A model generated the notes under the pieces. That model made no database searches. It had not been told where the DNA came from and saw nothing but the letters and a program-made list of their open reading frames with translations. DNA of 39,391 bases from Mycobacterium sp. KBS0706 (GTDB lineage Bacteria > Pseudomonadota > Alphaproteobacteria > DSM-16000 > Inquilinaceae): contig NZ_VCCH02000078.1 in assembly GCF_005938675.2 (NCBI RefSeq), forward strand, positions 1-39,391. The letters run 5' to 3'. Position numbers and translations under genes: made by a program. Positions 6,880-15,800 of the stretch are shown here, in pieces. The stretch's first letter is position 1; every line of letters starts with the position of its first letter.

Positions 6880-8031
6880 GTGGACAAGGAGATTGAGACG
6901 TCCGGCGGCGCGATGGGCGCACGCCTCCTGCCCTTCAAGGCCATTCCCGTCATCGACATCGGCCCGCTGGCCGGCGCGGACGAGGAGTCCAGACGCCGGA
7001 CGATCGACGAGATCGGCCAGGCCTGCGAGACGGTCGGCTTCTTCTACATCCGCAACCATGGCGTGCCCGAGGCGCTGATCGAGCAGACCTACGCCCTGTC
7101 CCGTGCCTTCCATCACGGGCCGGCGGGGCAGAAGCAGCGCGTCCATGTCAGCCGCTCGCCGGGGACGCGCGGCTGGATCCCGATCTCGACCGAGGACGAT
7201 GACGGCGATCCCGAGCACTACCCCCTGGTCGAGCGCCCGCCCGAGCGTGACTACAACCTCAAGCCGCGCCTGCACGCCGCCTTCGATCTGTCGATCGAGA
7301 TCGCCGAGGACGACCCCGATTTCCGGGCCGGCAACGTCATGCTGGTGCCGAACCAGTGGCCGGACTGGATCCCGGAGTTCCGCGACGGGATCCTCGACTA
7401 CTACGCCAGGGTCACCGAGGTCGGCGAGCGGCTGTTCCGGGCCTTCGAGACGCGGCTGAGCCTGCCGGACGGCTTCTTCGCCGAGCGCACGCGCAAGGCG
7501 CCGTCGCAGCTGCGCCTGCTGCACTACCCGCCGAACGACCTGCCGATGAACAACACCAATCTCGGCATCGGCGCCCATTCGGATTTCGAGTGCTTCACCA
7601 TCCTGAACCAGCAGGCGCCGGGCCTGCAGGTGATGAACGCCGCCGATGAATGGGTCGAGGCGCCGCCGATCCCCGGCACCTTCATCGTCAATGTCGGCGA
7701 CATGCTGGAGGGCTGGACCAACGGCCTGTTCAAGGCGACGCAGCACCGCGTGGTCAACACCGGCAGGGAGCGCTTCTCGCTGCCGCTGTTCTTCGCCGTC
7801 GACTACCACACGGTGGTCGAGCCGCTGCCGCAATTCGTCTCGGCGGAGAACCCGGCGCGCTACAACCGCATCGTTGCCGGCGACCATCTGGCCGGCTTCA
7901 GCGTCGATGCCGCCAAGCATCTGCGCCGCAAGATCAAGACCGGGCAGATGACGATCACCTTCCCGATCCACAAGGAGAACCCGTTCAAGCGCAAGGCGGT
8001 GAACGAGTTCGAGGACGGAGAGCACCCATGA
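6880..8031 (+). CDS. 2-oxoglutarate/Fe(II) oxygenase, isopenicillin N synthase family
   Basis: This 383-residue non-haem iron oxygenase has the N-terminal IPNS-type domain (IPVIDIGPL, then GFFYIRNHGVP). It keeps the full facial triad: His233 and Asp235 in GIGAHSDFECFTIL and His289 in KATQHRVVN. The 2-oxoglutarate anchor Arg298-Phe-Ser300 is also present. The GTG at 6880 is chosen because GAGAGAGG lies about ten bases upstream; ATG 6913 (372 residues) is an alternative. It is the first gene after a strong sigma-54 promoter, and its stop overlaps the first DUF1989 gene by four bases, so it is co-translated with guanidine-degradation enzymes. Related oxygenases (bacterial ethylene-forming enzyme, plant homoarginine 6-hydroxylases) release guanidine by hydroxylating arginine or homoarginine. 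This gene may therefore supply guanidine from a larger guanidino substrate; that is inference. Other IPNS-family reactions remain possible. Confidence 0.9.
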   Translation: MDKEIETSGGAMGARLLPFKAIPVIDIGPLAGADEESRRRTIDEIGQACETVGFFYIRNHGVPEALIEQTYALSRAFHHGPAGQKQRVHVSRSPGTRGWIPISTEDDDGDPEHYPLVERPPERDYNLKPRLHAAFDLSIEIAEDDPDFRAGNVMLVPNQWPDWIPEFRDGILDYYARVTEVGERLFRAFETRLSLPDGFFAERTRKAPSQLRLLHYPPNDLPMNNTNLGIGAHSDFECFTILNQQAPGLQVMNAADEWVEAPPIPGTFIVNVGDMLEGWTNGLFKATQHRVVNTGRERFSLPLFFAVDYHTVVEPLPQFVSAENPARYNRIVAGDHLAGFSVDAAKHLRRKIKTGQMTITFPIHKENPFKRKAVNEFEDGEHP

Positions 8032-8750
8032 GCATCCGCGACGTGCTGCACGAGGAGGAGATCCCGGGCGGCAAGCACTGGTCCTTCACCGTCGGGCGGG
8101 GCACGCTGCTGCGCCTGGCGGACATCGAGGGCGGCGCCAATGTCGGCATGCTGTTCTACAACCCGGCCAACCTGCTGGAGCGCTACAACGCGCCCGACAC
8201 GCTGAAGGGCCAGCACACCTTCCGGCTGACCGCGGGGCATTGCCTCTACTCCGACATGGGGCGGGTGTTCTGCTCGATCGTCGAGGACTCCTCCGGCTGG
8301 CACGACACCGTCTGCGGCAACACGACCCGGGCGATGGTGGCGGCGCGCTGGGGCGTGAAGACCTACCAGGAGCACCGCAACGACTGGACCCAGAACGGCC
8401 GCGACAGCTTCCTGGTCGAGGGCGCGAAATACGGCCTCGGGCGTCGGGACCTGGCCGCCAACGTCAACTGGTTCAGCCGGGTGCGGACCGAGGCGGATGG
8501 CGGCCTGGTCTTCGATGCCGGCGCGGCCGAGCCCGGCGCCCATGTCATGCTGCGCTTCGAGATGGACACGCTGGTGCTGCTGCACACCTGCCCGCACCCG
8601 CTGAACCCGGCCAACGACTATCCGCGCAAGCCGGTGCTGCTGCGCTTCGGCAAGGCCGATCCGGTGGCGACGGACGATTCCTGCCTGACCTCCCGCCCCG
8701 AGAACGGGCGCGGCTTCGCCAACAACCATTTCCACCATCTCTGCGGCTGA
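8028..8750 (+). CDS. DUF1989 urea-carboxylase-associated protein (carboxyguanidine deiminase subunit)
   Basis: The 240-residue protein is one of two DUF1989 proteins in this operon. The family was long annotated as urea-carboxylase-associated proteins 1 and 2. The pair has since been shown to form carboxyguanidine deiminase (CgdAB), which converts carboxyguanidine to allophanate and ammonia. The conserved His92-Asp93-Thr94 of GWHDTVCGN and the Cys-containing HTCPHPLNP near residue 185 are visible. It overlaps the oxygenase stop by four bases and is followed after eight bases by its partner, as expected for a two-subunit enzyme. I cannot tell from memory which of the two is CgdA or CgdB. No signal peptide is present, so it acts in the cytoplasm. 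Confidence 0.88.
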   Translation: MSIRDVLHEEEIPGGKHWSFTVGRGTLLRLADIEGGANVGMLFYNPANLLERYNAPDTLKGQHTFRLTAGHCLYSDMGRVFCSIVEDSSGWHDTVCGNTTRAMVAARWGVKTYQEHRNDWTQNGRDSFLVEGAKYGLGRRDLAANVNWFSRVRTEADGGLVFDAGAAEPGAHVMLRFEMDTLVLLHTCPHPLNPANDYPRKPVLLRFGKADPVATDDSCLTSRPENGRGFANNHFHHLCG

Positions 8751-8758
8751 GGCGACGG

Positions 8759-9403
8759 ATGATCAAGGAAAGCCCCCTCAGCCCCGATCGCGCCGCCCAT
8801 CGCGAGACCGTGCCCGCCGGCGCCTACTGGATGCATCCGGTGCGCCGCGGCCAGGTCTTCCGCATCGTCGACCTGGAGGGCAACCAGGCGGCCGATACGC
8901 TGTTCTACAGCGCCGACGACCCGGCGGAGCGCTACAGCGCCGTCGATACCATCCGCGAGCAGCGCAACGTCTATCTCGGCGTCGGCACGAAGCTGATCTC
9001 GACCGACGGCAACCCGATGCTGGAGATCGTCGCCGACACGGTCGGGCGGCACGACACGCTGGGCGGCGCCTGCTCGCCGGAATCGAACACGGTGCGCTAC
9101 GCCCACGACAAGAAGTGCATGCACGCCTGCCGCGACAGCTACCTGCTGGCGGTGACCGAGAACGACCAGTTCGGCCTGACCAAGCGCGACATCACCCACA
9201 ACATCAACTTCTTCATGAATGTCCCGGTGACGCCGGAGGGCGGGCTGACCTTCGCCGACGGCGTCAGCGGGCCGGGGAAATACGTCGAGATGCGGGCCGA
9301 GATGGACGTCATCGTCCTGATCTCCAACTGCCCGCAGCTGAACAACCCGTGCAACGCCTACAACCCGACCCCGATCGAAGTGCTGATCTGGGACGCGGCC
9401 TGA
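8759..9403 (+). CDS. DUF1989 urea-carboxylase-associated protein, second subunit
   Basis: This 214-residue protein is the second DUF1989 subunit of the probable carboxyguanidine deiminase. It shares the HDT motif (His98-Asp99-Thr100 in GRHDTLGGACSP). Its C-terminus reads SNCPQLNNPCNAYNPTPIEV, with two cysteines. The start ATG at 8759 follows the partner's stop after eight bases and gives a normal family length. Its TGA shares a base with the carboxylase ATG (TGATG), so the two are tightly coupled. Together with its partner it should process the carboxylase product before allophanate hydrolase acts. Confidence 0.9.
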   Translation: MIKESPLSPDRAAHRETVPAGAYWMHPVRRGQVFRIVDLEGNQAADTLFYSADDPAERYSAVDTIREQRNVYLGVGTKLISTDGNPMLEIVADTVGRHDTLGGACSPESNTVRYAHDKKCMHACRDSYLLAVTENDQFGLTKRDITHNINFFMNVPVTPEGGLTFADGVSGPGKYVEMRAEMDVIVLISNCPQLNNPCNAYNPTPIEVLIWDAA

Positions 9404-12400
9404 TGCAGCGCCCCCCGTTCGGCAAGGTGCTGGTCGCCAATCGCGGCGAGATCGCCTGCCGCATCATCCGCACGCTCGACCGGATGGGCATCGCCTCGGT
9501 CGCCGTCCATTCCGAGGCCGACGCCCCGTCGCTGCATGTCGCCGCGGCGGGCGAGGCGGTGTGCATCGGCCCCGCGGCCCCGGCGTCGAGCTATCTCGAC
9601 ATCGGCCGGATCCTGGACGCCGCCCACGCCACCGGCGCTGAGGCGATCCATCCCGGCTACGGCTTCCTGTCGGAGAACCCGGATTTCGCCGAGGCCTGCG
9701 AGGCGGCGGGGATCGCCTTCATCGGCCCGACGGCAGAGCAGATGCGCGCCTTCGGGCTGAAGCACCGTGCGCGGGCGCTGGCCGAAGAAGCTGGCGTGCC
9801 GCTGTCGCCCGGCAGCAGCCTGCTGCGGGACGCGATGCATGCCGCCGAAGAGGCGGCGCGCATCGGCTATCCGGTGATGATCAAGAGCACGGCGGGCGGC
9901 GGCGGCATCGGCATGCAGCTCTGCCGCGATCCGGCCGCGCTGGAGGGCATGTTCGAGGCGGTCCACCGGCTGTCCCGCAACAACTTCAAGGAAGCCGGGA
10001 TCTATCTCGAGAAGTTCGTCGAGAGCGCCCGCCACATCGAGGTGCAGATCTTCGGCGACGGCCGGGGCCATGTGGTGGCGCTGGGCGAGCGCGACTGCTC
10101 GGCCCAGCGGCGCAACCAGAAGATCATCGAGGAGACGCCGGCCCCCGGCATCTCCGACGCCCTGCGCCGGCAGCTGTTCGAGGCGGCAGAGCGGCTCGGT
10201 CGGGCGGTCGAGTACCGCTCGGCCGGCACGGTCGAGTTCGTCTACGACACCGTGGCGGAGGAGGCCTATTTCCTCGAGGTCAACACCCGGCTGCAGGTCG
10301 AGCACGGCGTCACCGAGGAGGTGACCGGCATCGACCTGGTCGAATGGATGGTGCGCCAGGCCGCGGGCGGGGCCCTGCCCCTGGCCGGCCACGTCGCCCG
10401 CGGCGCAGCGATCCAGGTGCGGCTCTATGCCGAGGATCCGGGCCGGGCCTTCCGCCCCTCCTCCGGCCTGCTGACCGAGGTGGCGTTCCCGGAGGGTGTC
10501 CGGGTCGAGACCTGGGTCGAGCGCGGCAGCGAGGTGACGCCCTTCTACGACCCGCTGGTCGCCAAGCTGATCGTGCGCGGCGCCGACCGGGCCGAGACGC
10601 TGGAGCGGCTGCGCGACGCCCTGGCGCGCTGCCGGCTGGCCGGGATCGAGACCAATCTCGGCTATCTCCGCCAGCTGGCGGCGGACCCGGCCTTCGCCGC
10701 CGGCGGCATGACCACCCGCGCGCTCGAAGGCTTCGCCTATGCCGCGCGGACGGTCGAAGTGCTGGCGCCGGGCACGCTGACCACGGTGCAGGACCATCCC
10801 GGCCGGGTCGGCTATTGGGAGATCGGCGTGCCGCCCTCGGGCCCGATGGACCCGCTGGCCTTCCGGCTTGGCAACACCGTGCTGGGCAACCCGGACGATG
10901 CGGCAGGGCTGGAGATCACCGTCTCCGGCCCGACCCTCAAGTTTAACGCCGCGGCGGTGATCTGCCTCGCCGGCGCCGCCATGCCGGCCGAGCTGGACGG
11001 CGCGCCGGTGCCGTTCTGGAGCCCGGTCGAGGTTCCCGCAGGCTCCGTGCTGCGGATCGGCGCCGCCGCCGGCGCCGGCTGCCGGGCTTATCTGCTGCTG
11101 CGCGGCGGCCTGGACGTGCCGGAGTATCTCGGCAGCCGGTCCACCTTCACCCTGGGGAAATTCGGCGGCCATGGCGGCCGTGCCCTGCTGGTTGGCGACA
11201 TCCTGCATCTCGGCACCGCCGAGGCCGGGCCGGCGCGGCCGCTGCCGGCGGAGCTGATGCCCGCTTATGTGCATCGCTGGGAGATCGGCGTCCTCTACGG
11301 CCCGCATGGGGCGCCGGACTTCTTCACCGAGGCCGACATCGCCGCCTTCTTCACCGCAGATTGGCAGGTGCATTACAACTCCAGCCGCACCGGTGTCCGG
11401 CTGATCGGCCCGAAGCCGGAATGGGCCCGGCCGGACGGCGGCGAGGCCGGGCTGCATCCGTCCAACATCCACGACAACGCCTATGCCATCGGCGCGGTCG
11501 ACTTCACCGGCGACATGCCGGTGATCCTCGGCCCCGACGGACCGAGCCTGGGCGGCTTCGTCTGCCCGGCGACGATCGTCGCCGCCGAGCTGTGGAAGAT
11601 CGGCCAGCTGCGTCCCGGCGACACCGTGCGCTTCCGGCGCTTCACCCCGGCCGAGGCCGCGGCGCTGGAAGCGGCGCAGGAGGCCATGATCACCGATCTG
11701 GCGCCCGCCCCAGCCTTTCCCGCCGCGGACTTCGAGGCCGACGCCGGCCCGGACGACGCGGTGCTGCTGCGCCTGCCGGGGGCGCCCGGGCATGAGGCGG
11801 TGGTCTATCGCCGGGCCGGCGACAAATATCTGCTGGTCGAATACGGGCCGGCGGTGCTCGACCTGGCCCTGCGCTTCCGGGTCCATGCGCTGCAGGGCCG
11901 GCTGCGACAGCTGGCCCCACCGGGCATCCTCGACCTGACGCCCGGCATCCGCTCGCTGCAGATCCATTACGACAGCCGGGTCCTGCCGCTGCGCCGGCTG
12001 CTAGACCTGCTGCGCGAGGCGGAGGCGACGCTGCCGGATGTCGAGGAGCTGGAGGTGCCGACCCGCATCGTCCATCTGCCGCTGTCCTGGGACGACGAGG
12101 CCACGCAGCTCGCCATCGCCAAATACATGCAGTCGGTGCGGCCGGACGCGCCCTGGTGCCCGAGCAACATCGAGTTCATCCGCCGGATCAACGGGCTGGA
12201 CGATATCGAGGCGGTGCGCGAGATCGTGTTCGGCGCCAGCTACCTGGTGCTCGGCCTCGGCGACGTCTATCTCGGCGCGCCGGTGGCAACCCCGGTCGAC
12301 CCTCGCCACCGCCTGGTCACCACCAAGTACAACCCGGCGCGCACCTGGACGCCGGAGAACGCAGTCGGCATCGGCGGTGCCTATCTCTGCGTCTACGGCA

Positions 12401-13014
12401 TGGAGGGGCCGGGCGGCTATCAGTTCGTCGGCCGCACCTGCCAGATGTGGAACCCGTACCGGACGACGCGGGAGTTCGAACAGCCCTGGCTGCTGCGCCA
12501 TTTCGACCAGCTGCGCTTCCACCCGGTCAGCCATGAGGAGCTGCTGCGGTTCCGCGCCGATTTCCTGCTCGGTCGAGCGGAGCTGCGGATCACCGAGGAG
12601 GTGTTCCGCCTGCGCGACCACCGCGGGTTCCTGGAGGACCACGACGCGGAAATCACCGCCTTCACGCAGCGCCGGCAGGCCGCCTTCGAGGCGGAGCGGA
12701 CGCGCTGGGAGGAAGCGGGCCACGCCACCGACCCGTCGGAGCCGCCCGACGTCGCCGAGGCGGCGGAGGCCGCGCTGCCGCCGGGCGGCGAGGCCGTACC
12801 CAGCCCGGTGCCGGGCAGCATCTGGAAGCTGGCGGCCGAGGCCGGCCGCCCGGTCAGCGCCGGCGATCCGCTGCTGGTCGTCGAATCAATGAAGATGGAA
12901 ATCACCATTCGCGCGCCGACCGACGGCGTGCTCGCCGAACTGCGCTGCGCCGAAGGCCAGGCCGTGACGCTGGGCCAGACCCTCGCCGTCATCGTGCCGG
13001 CCGCCGCGGCCTGA
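9403..13014 (+). CDS. biotin-dependent urea/guanidine carboxylase
   Basis: This 1203-residue multidomain enzyme carboxylates urea or guanidine using ATP, bicarbonate and biotin. Residues 1-450 form biotin carboxylase (KVLVANRGEIACRIIRTLDR at the start, Lys161 in MIKSTAGGGGIGM, then EVNTRLQVEH). The carboxyltransferase follows as an AHS2/KipA-like part (about 452-760, starting VEVLAPGTLTTVQDHPGR) and an AHS1/KipI-like part (about 805-1015, with YLVLGLGDVYLGAP and DPRHRLVTTKYNPART). The C-terminal carrier domain has the biotinylated Lys1164 in ESMKMEI. Length and domain order match bacterial urea carboxylases. Many bacterial members prefer guanidine; the DUF1989 pair, allophanate hydrolase and guanidine riboswitch around it argue strongly for guanidine here. 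The residue that decides specificity (aligned to Asn1330 of the Kluyveromyces enzyme) needs an alignment that I could not run. Confidence 0.95.
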   Translation: MQRPPFGKVLVANRGEIACRIIRTLDRMGIASVAVHSEADAPSLHVAAAGEAVCIGPAAPASSYLDIGRILDAAHATGAEAIHPGYGFLSENPDFAEACEAAGIAFIGPTAEQMRAFGLKHRARALAEEAGVPLSPGSSLLRDAMHAAEEAARIGYPVMIKSTAGGGGIGMQLCRDPAALEGMFEAVHRLSRNNFKEAGIYLEKFVESARHIEVQIFGDGRGHVVALGERDCSAQRRNQKIIEETPAPGISDALRRQLFEAAERLGRAVEYRSAGTVEFVYDTVAEEAYFLEVNTRLQVEHGVTEEVTGIDLVEWMVRQAAGGALPLAGHVARGAAIQVRLYAEDPGRAFRPSSGLLTEVAFPEGVRVETWVERGSEVTPFYDPLVAKLIVRGADRAETLERLRDALARCRLAGIETNLGYLRQLAADPAFAAGGMTTRALEGFAYAARTVEVLAPGTLTTVQDHPGRVGYWEIGVPPSGPMDPLAFRLGNTVLGNPDDAAGLEITVSGPTLKFNAAAVICLAGAAMPAELDGAPVPFWSPVEVPAGSVLRIGAAAGAGCRAYLLLRGGLDVPEYLGSRSTFTLGKFGGHGGRALLVGDILHLGTAEAGPARPLPAELMPAYVHRWEIGVLYGPHGAPDFFTEADIAAFFTADWQVHYNSSRTGVRLIGPKPEWARPDGGEAGLHPSNIHDNAYAIGAVDFTGDMPVILGPDGPSLGGFVCPATIVAAELWKIGQLRPGDTVRFRRFTPAEAAALEAAQEAMITDLAPAPAFPAADFEADAGPDDAVLLRLPGAPGHEAVVYRRAGDKYLLVEYGPAVLDLALRFRVHALQGRLRQLAPPGILDLTPGIRSLQIHYDSRVLPLRRLLDLLREAEATLPDVEELEVPTRIVHLPLSWDDEATQLAIAKYMQSVRPDAPWCPSNIEFIRRINGLDDIEAVREIVFGASYLVLGLGDVYLGAPVATPVDPRHRLVTTKYNPARTWTPENAVGIGGAYLCVYGMEGPGGYQFVGRTCQMWNPYRTTREFEQPWLLRHFDQLRFHPVSHEELLRFRADFLLGRAELRITEEVFRLRDHRGFLEDHDAEITAFTQRRQAAFEAERTRWEEAGHATDPSEPPDVAEAAEAALPPGGEAVPSPVPGSIWKLAAEAGRPVSAGDPLLVVESMKMEITIRAPTDGVLAELRCAEGQAVTLGQTLAVIVPAAAA

Positions 13015-13026
13015 GAGGACACATCC

Positions 13027-14868
13027 ATGACTGTTCCCAGCCTCGAGATCGCCGTCCTCGTCAAGGCCTACGCCGCGGGCGACCTGACCCCCGAGGCGGT
13101 GCTCGACGCCGTCTACAACCGCATCGCCGAGATCGGCGAGCGGCCGGTCTGGATCACGCTGGTGCCGCGCGCGGAGGCCAAGCGGCAGCTCGCCGCGGCC
13201 AAGGCCCGGGCCGCGGCCGGCGAGGTGCTGCCGCTGCTCGGCATCCCCTTCGCGGTCAAGGACAATATCGACGTCGCCGGGCTGCCGACCACCGCCGGCT
13301 GCCCCGACTTCGCCTTCGTGCCGGAGCGCTCCGCCACCGTGGTCGAGCGGCTGGTCGCGGCCGGCGCGATCCTGATCGGCAAGACCAATCTCGACCAGTT
13401 CGCCACCGGGCTGGTCGGCACCCGGTCGCCCTACGGCATCTGCAGCTCGGTGTTCGACGCGCGCTACGTCTCCGGCGGATCGAGCGCCGGGTCCGGCGTG
13501 GCGGTGGCGGCGGGGCTGGTCTCCTTCGCCCTCGGCACCGACACGGCGGGGTCGGGCCGGGTGCCGGCCGCCTTCAACAGCATCGTCGGGCTGAAGCCGA
13601 CCAAGGGCGCGATCAGCACCCACGGCGTGCTGCCCGCCTGCCGCACCCAGGATGCCGTCTCGATCTTCGCCGGCACCAGCGGCGACGCGCTCGCGGTGCT
13701 GCGGGTCGCGGCCGGCTTCGATGCCGAGGATCCCTATTCCCGCCGCCTCCCCGCCGAGGCCGTGGCGCCCGGTGCGTGGCCGCAGGGCTTCCGCTTCGGC
13801 GTGCCGGCCGAAGGGTTGGAGTTCTTCGGCGACACGGCCGCGGCGGCGCTGTTCGAGGCGGCGGCAGCGCGGCTGGAGGCGCTGGGCGGCACCCGCGTGA
13901 CGATCGACTTCGCGCCGTTCCGCGACGCCGCCCGGCTGCTCTACTCCGGCCCCTGGGTGGCCGAGCGGCTGGCCGCGATCCGCGATTTCGCGGCATCCAA
14001 GCCGGAGGCGATTCATCCGGTGGTGCGCGGCATCATCCTCGGCGCGGACAAGCTCGGCGCCGTCGACGCCTTCGAGGGCATCTATGAGCTGGCCCGGCTG
14101 ACCCGCCTGGCCGAGGCGGAATGGGCGAAAATGGATGTCCTGCTGCTGCCGACCACCGGCACGATCTACACGATCGAGGATCTCCTGGCCGACCCGGTGC
14201 GGCTGAACAGCAATCTCGGCGCCTACACCAACTTCGTCAACCTGATGGACTTGTCGGCGACCGCCGTGCCGGCCGGCTTCCGAGACACCGGGCTGCCCTT
14301 CGGCGTGTCGCTGATCGGGCCGGCCTTCGCCGATGGCGCGCTGGCCACGCTGGCGGACCGGTTCCACCGCGACCAGGGGCTGGCGATCGGTGCGACCGGC
14401 CACCTGCCTTCCGGCCTGCCACTGGCGGCGGCGAGCAGCACCGAGACGACGCAGGACACGGTGCAGATCGCCGTGGTCGGCGGGCATCTCGCGGGCCAGC
14501 CGCTGAACCACCAGCTGACCCGGCGCGGCGCGCGGCTGTGCCGCTCAACCCGGACCGCCGCCGGCTATCGCCTGTTCAACCTGACCGGGATGGTGCCGCA
14601 GCGGCCGGGGCTGGTCCGTGACGAGGCGGGCCTCGGCGGCATCGAGGTGGAGGTCTGGGAGCTGTCGACCGCCGGCTTCGGCAGCTTCGTCGCCGAGATC
14701 CCGCCGCCGCTGACGATCGGCACCGTGACGCTGGCGGACGGCAGCTCGGTCAAGGGCTTCCTGTGCGAGACCTTCGCCGTCGCCGCGGCCGAGGAGATCA
14801 CCAGCCTGGGCGGCTGGCGCAGCTGGCTGGCCCTCGGCGCACGGGTGGAACACGTGCCCGCCAGGTGA
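13027..14868 (+). CDS. atzF: allophanate hydrolase
   Basis: The 613-residue protein is an amidase-signature hydrolase that splits allophanate to ammonia and carbon dioxide, the last step of urea/guanidine degradation. The Ser-cisSer-Lys triad is seen as Lys78 (PFAVKDNIDV), Ser152 (YVSGGSSAGSG) and Ser176 (GTDTAGSGRVP). The spacings of 74 and 24 residues match the family. After the amidase domain (1 to about 440) comes a second domain of about 150 residues, found in full-length allophanate hydrolases such as AtzF (starts VQIAVVGGHLAGQPLNHQL). It begins 12 bases after the carboxylase stop with a GAGAGGAC ribosome site, so it is in the same operon. No defect is visible. Confidence 0.95.
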   Translation: MTVPSLEIAVLVKAYAAGDLTPEAVLDAVYNRIAEIGERPVWITLVPRAEAKRQLAAAKARAAAGEVLPLLGIPFAVKDNIDVAGLPTTAGCPDFAFVPERSATVVERLVAAGAILIGKTNLDQFATGLVGTRSPYGICSSVFDARYVSGGSSAGSGVAVAAGLVSFALGTDTAGSGRVPAAFNSIVGLKPTKGAISTHGVLPACRTQDAVSIFAGTSGDALAVLRVAAGFDAEDPYSRRLPAEAVAPGAWPQGFRFGVPAEGLEFFGDTAAAALFEAAAARLEALGGTRVTIDFAPFRDAARLLYSGPWVAERLAAIRDFAASKPEAIHPVVRGIILGADKLGAVDAFEGIYELARLTRLAEAEWAKMDVLLLPTTGTIYTIEDLLADPVRLNSNLGAYTNFVNLMDLSATAVPAGFRDTGLPFGVSLIGPAFADGALATLADRFHRDQGLAIGATGHLPSGLPLAAASSTETTQDTVQIAVVGGHLAGQPLNHQLTRRGARLCRSTRTAAGYRLFNLTGMVPQRPGLVRDEAGLGGIEVEVWELSTAGFGSFVAEIPPPLTIGTVTLADGSSVKGFLCETFAVAAAEEITSLGGWRSWLALGARVEHVPAR

Positions 14869-14951
14869 GGATCGGCGGCGGACCCATCGCATTTGCCGCT
14901 TGTCAGCCGGCCGCGCAGGCTGGAAAAGCAGTCTTCCTTCGTGCTGCGAAC

Positions 14952-15629
14952 ATGTCGTCGATGGACCGCCCGCGTACCCGCACCGACCAGATCGCCGGCG
15001 ACCTCGCCCGCGCGATCCTCAGCGGCGAGCTGCCCACCGGCACTCGCCTCGACGAGCATTCGCTGGCGCAGCAGTTCGGCGTCTCGCGCACCCCGGTGCG
15101 GGAGGCGCTGAAGCAGCTCGGCGGCCTCAGCCTGGTCGATGTGCGGCCGCACCGGGGCGCCGTGGTCGCCGGGGTGCATGCGACCCATATGGGCGAATTC
15201 TTCGAGGCGCTGGGCGAGGCCGAGGCGATCTGCGCCCGGCTGGCCGCGATCAAGATGTCCGGCGTCGAGCGCGACCGGCTGGAGGAGGTCTTCCTGCGCT
15301 GCGACGACGCCCTGGCCCGCGAGGACCGGGAGGTGATCCCCGTCGTCAATCGCGAGTTCCACGAGGCCATCTATGCGGGGGCGCACAACGCCTTCCTCGC
15401 CGACACCGTGCTGATCCTGCGCCGGAAGCTGGCGCCCTTCACCAGCGCGCAGTTCCGCCTCGCCGAGCGGCCGCCGGCGTCGAAGCGGGAGCATGCGGTG
15501 GTGATGGCCGCGATCCGCGACCGCAACGGTCCCGCGGCCGAGGAGGCGATGCGCCGGCACATCCTCTCGGTCGGCCGGGCCTGGGCGCAATGGGCGTCCG
15601 AAGCCGGGCTTCAGGCCGCGACGGATTAG
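14952..15629 (+). CDS. GntR-family regulator, FadR (FCD) type
   Basis: The 225-residue product has an N-terminal winged helix (RTDQIAGDLARAILSGELPT, then FGVSRTPVREALKQL). A C-terminal all-helical FCD ligand domain contains the usual metal-binding His pattern (NREFHEAIY, then SKREHAVVMAA). ATG 14952 is chosen; ATG 14961 is an alternative, and the longer frame upstream lies in the allophanate hydrolase. It sits 83 bases after that gene, in the same direction, just before the riboswitch-controlled transporter. It is a plausible local regulator, but no clear operator could be assigned to it. Confidence 0.88.
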   Translation: MSSMDRPRTRTDQIAGDLARAILSGELPTGTRLDEHSLAQQFGVSRTPVREALKQLGGLSLVDVRPHRGAVVAGVHATHMGEFFEALGEAEAICARLAAIKMSGVERDRLEEVFLRCDDALAREDREVIPVVNREFHEAIYAGAHNAFLADTVLILRRKLAPFTSAQFRLAERPPASKREHAVVMAAIRDRNGPAAEEAMRRHILSVGRAWAQWASEAGLQAATD

Positions 15630-15773
15630 GGTTCCGCTCTCGAAAGCAGGCAAGAGAGCTGGACGGCCAGCGATCCGAGGTTTCGTGCTCAAAATCGAGC
15701 CAAACGGCCAAAATCGCACCACCGCCATCGCCCGAGGACCGCCATATCCTCGCATCGGCGCGGCCGGCGGCGC

Positions 15774-15790
15774 TGGCATGAGGCTTGCAT
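15774..15790 (+). promoter_or_regulatory. sigma-54 promoter before guanidine-I riboswitch
   Basis: TGGCATGAGGCTTGCAT has GG at 15775-15776 and GC at 15787-15788 with the exact ten-base spacing. Only the -21 position (T for C) and the next base's neighbourhood deviate. Predicted transcription starts near 15800, the first base of the aptamer P1 stem. The close fit between promoter and aptamer supports both calls. Confidence 0.72.
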
Positions 15791-15800
15791 CGTTCCGGGT

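Noticed and set aside
9358..11967. Antisense frame of 869 residues opposite the carboxylase
   Set aside because: It is a shadow of the GC-rich carboxylase gene. It is full of Gln, Arg and Asp runs without any domain pattern or ribosome site.
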